Shown: piece by piece, positions 53,529 to 61,980 of the stretch | Position numbering within the stretch: the stretch's first letter is position 1 | Layout: each line of letters starts with the position of its first letter | Assembly (NCBI RefSeq): GCF_900659615.1 | Contig: NZ_CAACUY010000019.1 | Span: 19,876-83,875 of the forward strand | Source: Actinomadura fibrosa | GTDB lineage: Bacteria > Actinomycetota > Actinomycetes > Streptosporangiales > Streptosporangiaceae | Direction: 5' to 3' | DNA: 64,000 nucleotides | Notes under the pieces: model-generated | The model's database searches: none | The model's input: only the letters and a program-made list of their open reading frames with translations | Told to the model about the DNA's origin: nothing | Program-made: the position numbers and the translations under genes

Positions 53529-54848
53529 GTGCGAAGAACACGCGTGGGAGCCGGGGCGGCCGCGCTGGCGGTCGGCCTCGCGGCCTGCGGCGGCGGTGCC
53601 GGCGGCGCGGGAGACTCCGGCGCCGTGCCGGTCCCGGCCGACCCGGCGAAGGTCACCGGCTCGATCACCGTCCTGACGAACCGCACCGACCAGGTGCAGG
53701 ACGGCACCACCGCGCGGTACGCGGCGGAGTTCGCGAAGGTCTACCCCAAGGTCAAGGTGCGGTTCCAGGGCCTCACCGACTACGAGGGCGACGTCAAGAT
53801 CCGGATGAACAGCAAGGACTACGGCGACGTCCTGCCCATCCCGAACGCGGTGCCGACCAGCCAGTACCCGACGTTCTTCGCCCCGCTCGGGACGGCGTCC
53901 GAGCTGGGCGCGAAGTACGACTTCACCGAGCGCGGGACGGTCGGCTCGAAGGTGTACGGCCTCGCGAACATCGGCGTCGCCAACGGCTTCGTCTACAACA
54001 AGGCCGTCTGGAAGCAGGCGGGGATCACCGACTGGCCCACGACGCCCGCCGCGTTCGTCGAGGCGCTCAAGGCGATCAAGGCGAAGACCGGCGCGACGCC
54101 GTACTACACCAACTACAAGGACGCCTGGCCGATGACGAACTGGGGCAACGGCCTCGGCTCGCCGAGCTGCGACCCCGCCGCCAACGACAAGCTCACCACG
54201 ACCAAGGAGCCGTGGGGGCCGGGCCAGGACCTGAACGTCGTCGACACCCTGCTGTACGACATCGTCCGCAACAAGCTGTCGGAGGACGACCCCAACACCA
54301 CCAACTGGGAGAACTCCAAGAGCCTCATCGGCACCGGCAAGATCGCGACGATGTGGCTCGGCACCTGGGCGGTCGTCCAGATGCGCGAGGCGGCGAAGAA
54401 GGCCGGAGCCAACCCCGACGACATCGGCTTCATGCCGTTCCCGGCGCGGCCGAACGGGGCGTTCTGCGCCGTGGTCCGGCCCGACTACCTGTACGGGATC
54501 AACGCCAACAGCAAGAACAAGCCCGCCGCCCGCGCCTGGATCGACTGGTTCATCAACAAGTCCGGGGACGCCCAGCAGTCGCTGTCGATCTCGGCGGTGA
54601 AGGGCTCGCCGCTGCCCTCGACCCTCCAGCCGTTCCAGCAGGCCGGGGTGAAGTTCATCCACCTGAGCTACGCCAAGAACCAGCAGGTCCTCGACATCGA
54701 CAAGGCGTCCGAGGTCGGCCTGAACAATCCCGACTACCCGCAGCGCATCGTCGACGTGGCGCGCGGCGCCGCCAAGGGCGACCTGCGGAGCGTCTTCGCC
54801 GACCTCAACAAGAAGTGGGCCGACGCCCAGGGGACGATCGGCGGCTGA
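53529..54848 (+). CDS. Sugar ABC transporter substrate-binding lipoprotein
   Basis: 439 residues. The lipobox is in AVGLAACGGG (Cys about residue 20). The family-1 solute-binding fold starts with GSITVLTNRTDQVQDGT and has KYDFTERGTVGSKVYGLANIGVANGFVYNKAVWKQAGI, typical of oligosaccharide binders. Many aromatic residues suit sugar stacking. GTG 53529 follows GAGGAAG. It is the first gene of the mannan operon, likely binding beta-manno-oligosaccharides by context. Confidence 0.92.
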   Translation: MRRTRVGAGAAALAVGLAACGGGAGGAGDSGAVPVPADPAKVTGSITVLTNRTDQVQDGTTARYAAEFAKVYPKVKVRFQGLTDYEGDVKIRMNSKDYGDVLPIPNAVPTSQYPTFFAPLGTASELGAKYDFTERGTVGSKVYGLANIGVANGFVYNKAVWKQAGITDWPTTPAAFVEALKAIKAKTGATPYYTNYKDAWPMTNWGNGLGSPSCDPAANDKLTTTKEPWGPGQDLNVVDTLLYDIVRNKLSEDDPNTTNWENSKSLIGTGKIATMWLGTWAVVQMREAAKKAGANPDDIGFMPFPARPNGAFCAVVRPDYLYGINANSKNKPAARAWIDWFINKSGDAQQSLSISAVKGSPLPSTLQPFQQAGVKFIHLSYAKNQQVLDIDKASEVGLNNPDYPQRIVDVARGAAKGDLRSVFADLNKKWADAQGTIGG

Positions 54849-54897
54849 CCCGCCTCCCGAGCGGGGCGGGCCACGGCGCCCGCCCCGCGCACGGCGA

Positions 54898-54965
54898 CCC
54901 ATGTCCCCGAGGAGCCCACGTCCCCGCGGAGCCCATGCTCCCGAGGAGCCCATGTTTGCGAGGAG
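54898..54965. repeat. Four tandem 17-bp repeats ahead of permease gene
   Basis: Units at 54898-54914, 54915-54931, 54932-54948 and 54949-54965, consensus CCCATGTCCCCGAGGAG. Three of four keep ATG and three keep GAGGAG, so the array multiplies initiation-like signals just before the true ATG 54975. Confidence 0.8.
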
Positions 54966-54974
54966 GAGGGACCC

Positions 54975-56024
54975 ATGGCCGCATCCCGAACGGCGGGCGG
55001 CGGAGCCCGCCACGAGAAGCCCCCACCGGCGCCGCCCCGCCGGAACGGGGCGGACCGGCCGCCCCGGCGGGCGTCGTCCCGGCGCGTGAAGCGCGGGCGC
55101 GTACAGCGCGGGCGGGTGCAGCGCGGGCGGGTGCAGCGCGGGCGCCCGGGGTCGGGTGCCGTGCACGGGCAGCGGTGGTACGCGCCGTGGCCCTACCTCG
55201 CGATCCCCCTGGCGCTGCTCGTCGTGTTCACCTACATCCCGGTGGTGGACATGGTCGCCTACAGCTTCACCGACTGGGACGGCCTCAGCCCGCAGCGCAC
55301 CTACGTGGGGCTCGACAACTACGTCGACCTGTTCACCCGCCCGCAGCTCTTCCAGGTGTTCGCGGTCAGCCTGTTCTACCTGGTCGGGGCCATGGTGCAG
55401 ATCGTCGCGGCGCTGTACTTCGCGACGCTGCTGAGCTTCAACGTGCGGCTGCGGAACCTGTTCAAGGGCATCCTGTTCTTCCCGTACCTGATCAACGGGG
55501 TCGCGATCGGGTTCGTGTTCCTCTACTTCTTCCAGCCCGGCGGGACGCTCGACTCCGTCCTCGGGATCTTCGGGATCGGGCCGCGGCTGTGGCTCGGCGA
55601 CCCCGACCTCGTCAACACCTCGCTGGCGAGCGTGTCGGTGTGGCGGTTCATGGGCCTGAACATGGTGCTGTTCATCGGCGCGATCCAGTCGATCCCGCCG
55701 GAGCTGTACGAGGCCGCCGCGCTGGACGGCGCCGGGCGGTGGGGGCAGTTCCGGCACATCATCGTCCCCGGCATCAAGCCGATCATCAGCCTGAGCGTGA
55801 TCCTCGCGGTCTCCGGCGCGCTGTCGGTCTTCGAGATCCCGTTCATCATGACCGGCGGCTCGAACAACACCGAGACGTTCGTGATCCAGACGATCAAGCT
55901 CGCGTTCAACTTCAACAAGGTCGGGCTCGCCTCGGCGGCCGCGGTCGTGCTGCTCGCGATCGTCCTGCTCGCCACCTGGCTCCAGCGGCTGCTCGTCCCC
56001 GACGAGAGGGTGGAACTGTCATGA
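54975..56024 (+). CDS. Sugar ABC permease (MalF-type) with repeat-bearing N-terminal extension
   Basis: 349 residues. The first 65 are basic, Pro/Arg-rich, with four RV(K/Q)RG repeats (about residues 37-56), and would lie in the cytoplasm. Six helices follow, starting YLAIPLALLVVFTYIPVVDMVAYSF. The ATPase-docking loop is ELYEAAALDGAGRWGQFRHIIVPGIKP. ATG 54975 has GAGGAGGAGG just upstream. It overlaps the next permease (ATGA). Confidence 0.9.
   Translation: MAASRTAGGGARHEKPPPAPPRRNGADRPPRRASSRRVKRGRVQRGRVQRGRVQRGRPGSGAVHGQRWYAPWPYLAIPLALLVVFTYIPVVDMVAYSFTDWDGLSPQRTYVGLDNYVDLFTRPQLFQVFAVSLFYLVGAMVQIVAALYFATLLSFNVRLRNLFKGILFFPYLINGVAIGFVFLYFFQPGGTLDSVLGIFGIGPRLWLGDPDLVNTSLASVSVWRFMGLNMVLFIGAIQSIPPELYEAAALDGAGRWGQFRHIIVPGIKPIISLSVILAVSGALSVFEIPFIMTGGSNNTETFVIQTIKLAFNFNKVGLASAAAVVLLAIVLLATWLQRLLVPDERVELS
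55083..55142 (+). repeat. Four in-frame tandem 15-bp repeats in permease gene
   Basis: Units at 55083, 55098, 55113 and 55128, consensus CGGGTGCAGCGCGGG, encoding RVKRG then RVQRG three times. Because the unit is a multiple of three, copy-number change would keep the frame. Confidence 0.8.
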
Positions 56025-56875
56025 GCGCGGTGCCCCGGGCCCTTCCGCTGCGGCGCGCGCTCGCCGGGTTCCTCCAGTACCTGTCGCTGGTGCTCGCCAG
56101 CGCGGTCGTGATCGTCCCGCTGCTGGCGGTCGTGCTGACGTCGCTGCGCACCGGGCAGGAGATGGCCGCGAACGAGAACCCGCTGTCGGCCCCCGGCAAC
56201 TGGTTCAACCTCCACAACTACAAGGTCGCCTTCACCGAGGGCAAGATGCTGCGGGCGCTGTGGAACACCTCGTTCATCCTGGTGTTCTCGCTGCTGGCGA
56301 CGGTGTTCATCGGCTCGATGACCGCCTACGCCGTCGACCGGTTCCGGTTCCGCGGGCGGCGGCTCGTGCTGGCGCTGTTCCTCGTCGCCGCGCTCGTGCC
56401 GAGCGTCACCACGCAGGTCGCGACGTACCAGGTCGTCAACGAGCTGGGCGTCATGAACACCCGCTGGGCCCCGGTCCTGCTCTACATGGGCACCGACATC
56501 GTGTCCATCTACATCTTCCTCCAGTTCATCCGGTCGATCCCGACCTCGCTGGACGAGGCCGCGCGGATCGACGGCGCGAACTCGCTCACCATCTACTGGA
56601 AGGTGATCCTGCCGCTGCTGAGGCCGGCGATCGCCACCGTCGTGATCGTGAAGGGCGTCGCGATCTACAACGACTTCTACATCCCGTTCCTCTACATGCC
56701 CTCGGAGGAGCTCGGCACGATCTCGACGTCGCTGTTCCGCTTCAAGGGGCCGTTCGGCGCGCACTGGGAGGTCGTGTCGGCCGGCGCGGCGCTGGTGATC
56801 CTGCCGAGCCTGGTCGTCTTCCTCGCGTTGCAGCGCTTCATCTACAGCGGGCTGACCTCCGGGTCGTCCCGGTGA
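56021..56875 (+). CDS. Sugar ABC permease (MalG-type)
   Basis: 284 residues with six helices. The N-terminus LALVLASAVVIVPLLAVVLTSLRT-like segment leads to FTEGKMLRALWNTSFILVFSLLATVFIGSMTAYAVDRFRFRG. The ATPase loop is TSLDEAARIDGANSLTIYWKVILPLLRPA. ATG 56021 shares bases with the preceding stop. With the MalF-type partner it forms the heterodimeric channel. No ATPase gene is in the operon, so a shared MsiK-type ATPase elsewhere is probable. Confidence 0.92.
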   Translation: MSAVPRALPLRRALAGFLQYLSLVLASAVVIVPLLAVVLTSLRTGQEMAANENPLSAPGNWFNLHNYKVAFTEGKMLRALWNTSFILVFSLLATVFIGSMTAYAVDRFRFRGRRLVLALFLVAALVPSVTTQVATYQVVNELGVMNTRWAPVLLYMGTDIVSIYIFLQFIRSIPTSLDEAARIDGANSLTIYWKVILPLLRPAIATVVIVKGVAIYNDFYIPFLYMPSEELGTISTSLFRFKGPFGAHWEVVSAGAALVILPSLVVFLALQRFIYSGLTSGSSR

Positions 56876-56876
56876 G

Positions 56877-56906
56877 CCGTCATCGAGCAAGCCGTTATCG
56901 AGCAAG
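56877..56906. repeat. 15-bp duplication in the ribosome-binding region of the GH2 gene
   Basis: CCGTCATCGAGCAAG (56877-56891) is followed at once by CCGTTATCGAGCAAG (56892-56906), 14 of 15 identical. The second copy provides the start of the AAGGAG ribosome site for TTG 56917. Confidence 0.7.
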
Positions 56907-56916
56907 GAGTGCACGG

Positions 56917-59421
56917 TTGAGCAAGCACAGCACGCCCCTCACCTCGGGGTGGACCCTCCGCCTGTCCGGCGGCGAGGGTCCCGGGGGGCTGGACGGCCTG
57001 CGCCGCGACGGCGTCCCGGCGCGGGTCCCCGGGTGCGCGCACGGCGACCTGCTGGCCGCCGGCGTGATCGAGGACCCCTACCTGGGACGCAACGAGCTGG
57101 ACGCGGCCTGGGTCGGGCGGGCGGACTGGCGGTACGACACCGTCCTGCCGCGCGTCCCGGACGGGTTCGAGCGCACCGACCTGGTGTTCGAGGGGCTCGA
57201 CACCGTCGCGGCCGTGGCGCTCGACGGCGCCGCCGTCGGGACGACCCGGAACATGCACCGCTCGTACCGGTTCGACGTCACCGGCCGGGCGCGGGAGGGC
57301 GCGGCGCTGTCGGTCGCGTTCACCTCCGCCTACACGGAGGCGGAGGCGCTGCGCGACCTGCTCGGCCCGCGGCCGAACGCCTACCCCGAGCCGTTCAACT
57401 ACATCCGGAAGATGGCGTCCAGCTTCGGCTGGGACTGGGGCCCGACCCTGGTGACGGCCGGGATCTGGCGCCCGGTCCGGCTGGAGTCGTGGAGCACCGC
57501 GCGGCTGGCGTCGGTCCGCCCGCTGGTGACGGTCGCGGACGGCACGGGACGGGTGGAGATCCGCCTCGACCTGGAGCGGACCGTCCCCGGCGAGGGCCGC
57601 GCCCTCCGCGCGGCCGTCGAAATCGCCGGGCGCTCGGCGGACGTGGCGATCCCCGCGGGCGCCACCTCGGCCGCCGTGACCGTGGACGTCCCCGACCCGG
57701 ACCTGTGGTGGCCGCGCGGCTACGGCGACCAGCCGCTCCACACCTGCGAGACCGTGCTCACCGACGCGGAGACCGGCGCCGTCCTGGACACCTGGGAGCG
57801 CCGCCTCGGGTTCCGCACCGTGCGCCTCGACCAGACGGAGGACGCGCACGGCACCGCGTTCACCATCGAGGTCAACGGGACACCGGTGTTCGCGCGCGGC
57901 GTCAACTGGATCCCCGACGACGCGCTGCCCGCCCGCGTCACGCCCGACCGCTACCGGCGCCGCCTCACCCAGGCAGCCGCCGCGGGCGTCAACCTCGTCC
58001 GCGTCTGGGGCGGCGGCATCTACGAGGACCGCGCCTTCTACGACGCCTGCGACGAGCTGGGCCTCCTCGTCTGGCAGGACTTCCTGTTCGCCTGCGCCGC
58101 CTACCCCGAGGAGCAGCCGCTGCGCTCGGAGGTGGAGGCCGAGGCGCGCGAGAACGTCGTCCGGCTGATGCCGCACCCGAGCCTCGTCCTGTGGAACGGC
58201 AACAACGAGAACCTGTGGGGGTTCCGCGACTGGGAGTGGGAGGAGCGGCTGGCGGGCGACAGCTGGGGCGAGGGCTACTACCTCGGCCTGCTGCCGCGCG
58301 TCGTCGCCGAACTCGACCCGACCCGGCCCTACTACCCGGGAAGCCCCTGGTCGGGATCCTGGGACCGCCACCCCAACGACCCCGCGCACGGGACGTCCCA
58401 CTTCTGGGAGGTCTGGAACCGCCGCGACCACGCCGGCTACCTCGACGACGTCCCGCGCTTCGCCGCCGAGTTCGGCTGGCAGGCGCCGCCCGCGTACGCG
58501 ACGCTGCGCGAGGCGCTGCCCGGCGAGGAGCTGGAGCCCGCGTCGCCCGGCATGCTGCACCACCAGAAGGCCGAGGACGGGCAGGGCAAGCTCGACCGCG
58601 GCCTCGCCCACCACTTCGCGCCGCCCGCGACGTTCGACGACTGGCACTACCTCACCCAGCTCAACCAGGCCCGCGCGATCGCGACCGGCGTCGCGCACTG
58701 GCGCTCCCACTGGCCGGTGTGCGCGGGCACGGTCGTCTGGCAGCTCAACGACTGCTGGCCGGTCACCTCCTGGGCCGCCATCGACGGCGCGGGCCGCCCC
58801 AAGCCGCTCTACCACGAGCTGCGCCGCCTGTACGCGGACCGGCTGCTGACCCTCCAGACCCGCGGCGGTGCCCGCGGCAGTGCCCGCGTCCTTGCCGTCG
58901 ACAACCAGTCGGACGAGCCGTGGGAGGGCCGCGCCCGCGTCCGGCGGATGCGCGCCGACGGGACCGTCCTCGCCGAGGACGCCCTGCCGTTCGCGGTGCC
59001 GCCGCGGACGGTCGCGACCCTGCCGCTGCCCGCCGAGACCGCCGAGATCACCGACCGGCACAAGGAGTTCCTCGTCGCGGACGCCGACGGCCTCCGCGAC
59101 GTCGTGCTCGGCGGCGCCGACCACGAGTTCGCCTACCCCGCCGCCGAACTGGACCTGGACGTGCGCCCTGTTCCCGAGGGGCACGCCGTCGCCATCACCG
59201 CGCGGACGTTCGTGCGCGACCTGCTGCTCCAGGCGGACCGCCTCGACCCGTCCGCGGAGGCCGACCAGGGCCTCATGACGCTGCTGCCCGGCGAGACGCG
59301 CACGGTCACCGTCCGCGGAACCGGCCCCGGCGGCCTCGACGAGCAGCGGGTGCGGGCCGCGCTGTTCAGCGTCAACACCGCGCAGGCGACCCGTCCCGTT
59401 GAGACCTCCCGCACCACCTAG
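56917..59421 (+). CDS. GH2 beta-mannosidase
   Basis: 834 residues, no signal peptide. TTG 56917 is preferred because AAGGAG is 8 bases upstream and it gives the usual N-terminal sugar-binding domain (LTSGWTLRLSG ... VPGCAHGDLLAAGVIEDPYLGRNE). The catalytic barrel has acid/base E431 in WNGNNENLWG and nucleophile E518 in FAAEFGWQAPP, both in the beta-mannosidase form. GWDWGPTLVTAGIWRPVRLE is another family mark. It removes terminal beta-mannose from imported oligosaccharides. It belongs with the ABC operon and precedes the mannanase. Confidence 0.94.
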   Translation: MSKHSTPLTSGWTLRLSGGEGPGGLDGLRRDGVPARVPGCAHGDLLAAGVIEDPYLGRNELDAAWVGRADWRYDTVLPRVPDGFERTDLVFEGLDTVAAVALDGAAVGTTRNMHRSYRFDVTGRAREGAALSVAFTSAYTEAEALRDLLGPRPNAYPEPFNYIRKMASSFGWDWGPTLVTAGIWRPVRLESWSTARLASVRPLVTVADGTGRVEIRLDLERTVPGEGRALRAAVEIAGRSADVAIPAGATSAAVTVDVPDPDLWWPRGYGDQPLHTCETVLTDAETGAVLDTWERRLGFRTVRLDQTEDAHGTAFTIEVNGTPVFARGVNWIPDDALPARVTPDRYRRRLTQAAAAGVNLVRVWGGGIYEDRAFYDACDELGLLVWQDFLFACAAYPEEQPLRSEVEAEARENVVRLMPHPSLVLWNGNNENLWGFRDWEWEERLAGDSWGEGYYLGLLPRVVAELDPTRPYYPGSPWSGSWDRHPNDPAHGTSHFWEVWNRRDHAGYLDDVPRFAAEFGWQAPPAYATLREALPGEELEPASPGMLHHQKAEDGQGKLDRGLAHHFAPPATFDDWHYLTQLNQARAIATGVAHWRSHWPVCAGTVVWQLNDCWPVTSWAAIDGAGRPKPLYHELRRLYADRLLTLQTRGGARGSARVLAVDNQSDEPWEGRARVRRMRADGTVLAEDALPFAVPPRTVATLPLPAETAEITDRHKEFLVADADGLRDVVLGGADHEFAYPAAELDLDVRPVPEGHAVAITARTFVRDLLLQADRLDPSAEADQGLMTLLPGETRTVTVRGTGPGGLDEQRVRAALFSVNTAQATRPVETSRTT

Positions 59422-59456
59422 ACCTCGGGGGACCGTCACTACCAGAGGAGCACCCG

Positions 59457-60458
59457 ATGCATCCCACCCCGCCGAGGGCCAGAGCGTTCCTGGTGGCCCT
59501 CCTGTCCGTGCTCAGCGTGGGGATCGTGAGCGTCCCGCCGGCTCACGCCTTCCCGCCCTCGTCCAAGCAGGCCGTGCTGAACTTCCTGTCGTCCATCACG
59601 GGCCGCAACATCGTCTCCGGCCAGCACAACAAGGAACCCGCCAGCAACCCCGGCCAGTACACCCAGCAGGTCAAGGACGTCACCGGCCAGTACCCGGGCC
59701 TGTGGGGCGGCGACCTGATGTTCCGGCCCGAGGACGTCGCGAACCGGCAGCGGATCGTCGACCAGGCGAAGATCGAATGGTCGCACGGCTCCCTCGTGGC
59801 CCTGACCTGGCACGTCTGCACGCCGACCGGCGGCAGCACCTGCCAGTTCGACGGCGGCGTGAAGACCTCGATCAGCAACGACCAGTTCACCCAGATCGTC
59901 ACCGACGGGACCGCGCTCAACACGGCGTGGAAGCGCCGGCTCGACGAGGCCGTCCCGTACCTCACCCAGCTCAAGAACGCCGGCGTCCCGGTCCTGTTCC
60001 GCCCGCTCCACGAGATGAACGAGTCGTGGAACTGGTGGGGCAACCGGCCCGGCGCGAACGGAAGCGCCCGCCTCTACCGCATCACCCACGACTACCTGGT
60101 CGGCAAGGGGCTGACCAACCTGATCTGGGTCTGGAACGTCCAGGACAACCCGGCGGGGAACTGGGCCTCCTACTACCCCGGCTCCTCCTACGTCGACGTC
60201 GTCTCCCTCGACGCCTGGTACAAGAACTACCCGAGCCAGGCCGACTACCAGCAGATCCAGGGCATCGCCGGCTCCAAGCCCATCGCCATCGCCGAGATGG
60301 GCAAGGTGCCCAACGCGGCGCTCCTCGACAGCCAGACGCGGTGGACCTACTTCATGATCTGGTCGGAGCAGCTCCGCGGCAACAACACCAACGCCGAGAT
60401 CCAGGCCGGGTACTTCCACCCGCGCGTCCTGAACCAGGGCGAGTTCACCATCTCCTAG
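59457..60458 (+). CDS. Secreted GH26 beta-1,4-mannanase
   Basis: 333 residues. Signal peptide ARAFLVALLSVLSVGIVSVPPAHA, then the GH26 barrel from about residue 35. Acid/base is E186 in FRPLHEMNESWNWWG, the hallmark of GH26, and the nucleophile E280 in IAIAEMGKVP. There is no carbohydrate-binding module. One Cys pair (WHVCTPTGGSTC) may form a disulfide. It should cut mannan backbone outside the cell. ATG 59457 with GAGGAG upstream. The stop overlaps the opposing gene's stop within CTAG (60455-60458). Confidence 0.94.
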   Translation: MHPTPPRARAFLVALLSVLSVGIVSVPPAHAFPPSSKQAVLNFLSSITGRNIVSGQHNKEPASNPGQYTQQVKDVTGQYPGLWGGDLMFRPEDVANRQRIVDQAKIEWSHGSLVALTWHVCTPTGGSTCQFDGGVKTSISNDQFTQIVTDGTALNTAWKRRLDEAVPYLTQLKNAGVPVLFRPLHEMNESWNWWGNRPGANGSARLYRITHDYLVGKGLTNLIWVWNVQDNPAGNWASYYPGSSYVDVVSLDAWYKNYPSQADYQQIQGIAGSKPIAIAEMGKVPNAALLDSQTRWTYFMIWSEQLRGNNTNAEIQAGYFHPRVLNQGEFTIS

Positions 60459-61669
60459 ACGGCCGCTCCCCGGTCCTGTAGACCGGGAAGCAACCGGCCC
60501 TCGGAGGCGACGACCCGGCCGGCCTTGACCACCAGGTCACGGACCGGCCGGGTCACCACCGCCTCGGCGGGCGTGCGGGCCTGGACGACCACCAGGTCCG
60601 CCGTCGCGCCCACGGCCAGCCCGTACCCCTCCACGCCGAGCGCCCGCGCGCCGCCGTAGGTGGCGGCGTCGAGCGCCAGCTCGATGTCCTCGTCGCGGCG
60701 GAACGTGCTGCGGTAGGCGAGGTGCATGGCCCGGTCGAGCATGTCGCCGGAGCCGTACGGGCCCCACAGGTCCCGGATGCCGTCGTGGCCGCAGGCGATG
60801 TTCACCCCGGCCGCGCGCAACCGCTTGACCGGCGGGACGGGGAAGTCGTACACCGCGCACGTCACCAGCGTCACCCCGGCCTCGGCCAGCCCCTCGGCCA
60901 GCCGGTCCCGCTGCGCCTCGCCGATCTGGCCGAGCGCGTAGGCGTGGCTGATCGCCACCCGCCCGCCGAGACCAGCCGCCCGGGTGCGCTCGATGATCAG
61001 CTCGATCTCCCAGGCGCCGAGCGTGCCGCCGTCGTGCAGGTGCAGGTCGACGCCGGCGCCGTGCCGCTCCGCGAGCCCGAACACCACGTCCAGGTGCCGG
61101 ACGGGATCGCGGTCGAACCCGGCCGGATCGATCCCGCCGACCGTCCCGACGCCGTCCTTCAGCGCCTCGTCGAGCAGCTCCGCCGTCCCGGGATTCGTGA
61201 GCAGCCCGTGCTGGGGGAAGGCCACCTGCTCGACCGACACGATCCCGTCCAGCCGGGCCGCCGCCGCGCGCACCGCCTCGACGCCCGCCAGCCCCACCTC
61301 GGGATCGACGTCGGTGTGCGTGCGGACGTGCGTCGTGCCCGCCGCGACCATGCGCTCCAGCAGCGCGCCGATGCGTCCGGCGTCCGGAACGCCCAGCTCG
61401 CCGCGCCGCCGCCGGTCGTTCGCGATGCGCTCGGCGAGCGGATCGCCCGCCGAGTGCGGCACCCACGGCCCCCCGTACAGCGTCTTGTCGAGGTGGCAGT
61501 GCGCCTCCACCAGCCCCGGCAGGACGAGCCGTCCGGCGACGTCGATCACCTCGGCGCCCGGGGTGTCGAGGTCCGGCCCGACCCGCGCGATCAGCCCGTC
61601 GCGGATCAGGACGTCCGCCGGGCCATCATGCCCCCAGGGGCGGCCGCCGCGTAAAAGCGTCTCCGGCAT
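60455..61669 (-). CDS. Amidohydrolase, cytosine deaminase-like
   Basis: 404 residues from ATG 61669, with AAGGAG 9 bases upstream. The metal sites follow the CodA/AtzB-like subgroup: HCHLDKT (HxH), VDLHLHDGG, AISHAYALGQ and the Asp in ACGHDGIRDLWGP. The beta-sandwich ends are LIRDGLIARVGPDL and ADLVVVQARTPAEAVVTRP. It should hydrolyse an amidine or amide on a heterocycle; specificity is unknown. It is tail to tail with the mannanase gene and shares stop bases with it. Confidence 0.9.
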   Translation of the reverse strand: MPETLLRGGRPWGHDGPADVLIRDGLIARVGPDLDTPGAEVIDVAGRLVLPGLVEAHCHLDKTLYGGPWVPHSAGDPLAERIANDRRRRGELGVPDAGRIGALLERMVAAGTTHVRTHTDVDPEVGLAGVEAVRAAAARLDGIVSVEQVAFPQHGLLTNPGTAELLDEALKDGVGTVGGIDPAGFDRDPVRHLDVVFGLAERHGAGVDLHLHDGGTLGAWEIELIIERTRAAGLGGRVAISHAYALGQIGEAQRDRLAEGLAEAGVTLVTCAVYDFPVPPVKRLRAAGVNIACGHDGIRDLWGPYGSGDMLDRAMHLAYRSTFRRDEDIELALDAATYGGARALGVEGYGLAVGATADLVVVQARTPAEAVVTRPVRDLVVKAGRVVASEGRLLPGLQDRGAAV

Positions 61670-61980
61670 CGAGGTTCTCCTTCGGCTCGCGGCCCGCACC
61701 GCACCGTGGACGGCGCGTCGGTTGCACGGTACGCGCGCCGCCGCCCGGCCGCGCCGGAGTTGGCCGCCAGCGGACGATCTCGGCGCCGCGGCCGTTCCGC
61801 GGCTGGGACGGCCGCCCTCCATGTCCGGTCAATGCCCTGTTCCCGTCCTGGTCGCGGGCCGTCGGACGGCCAAGACTCTGGAGGCACGGGTACCGTCCGC
61901 CCACCGGGGGAGCGGACCGCCGGGCCCCCTGAAGGCGGCTCGGCGGTCCGTCGACACCACCGTCCCCTGGAGGAGAACGC
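61670..61980. other. Divergent spacer of about 310 bp
   Basis: Lies between the amidohydrolase and the HAF-repeat protein. I see no gene, clear palindrome or good sigma-70 hexamers. A GGAGGAG ribosome site at its right end belongs to the next gene. Confidence 0.5.

Noticed and set aside
54898..55142. CRISPR-like array
   Set aside because: Units of 15-17 bp are contiguous with no spacers; they are simple tandem repeats.
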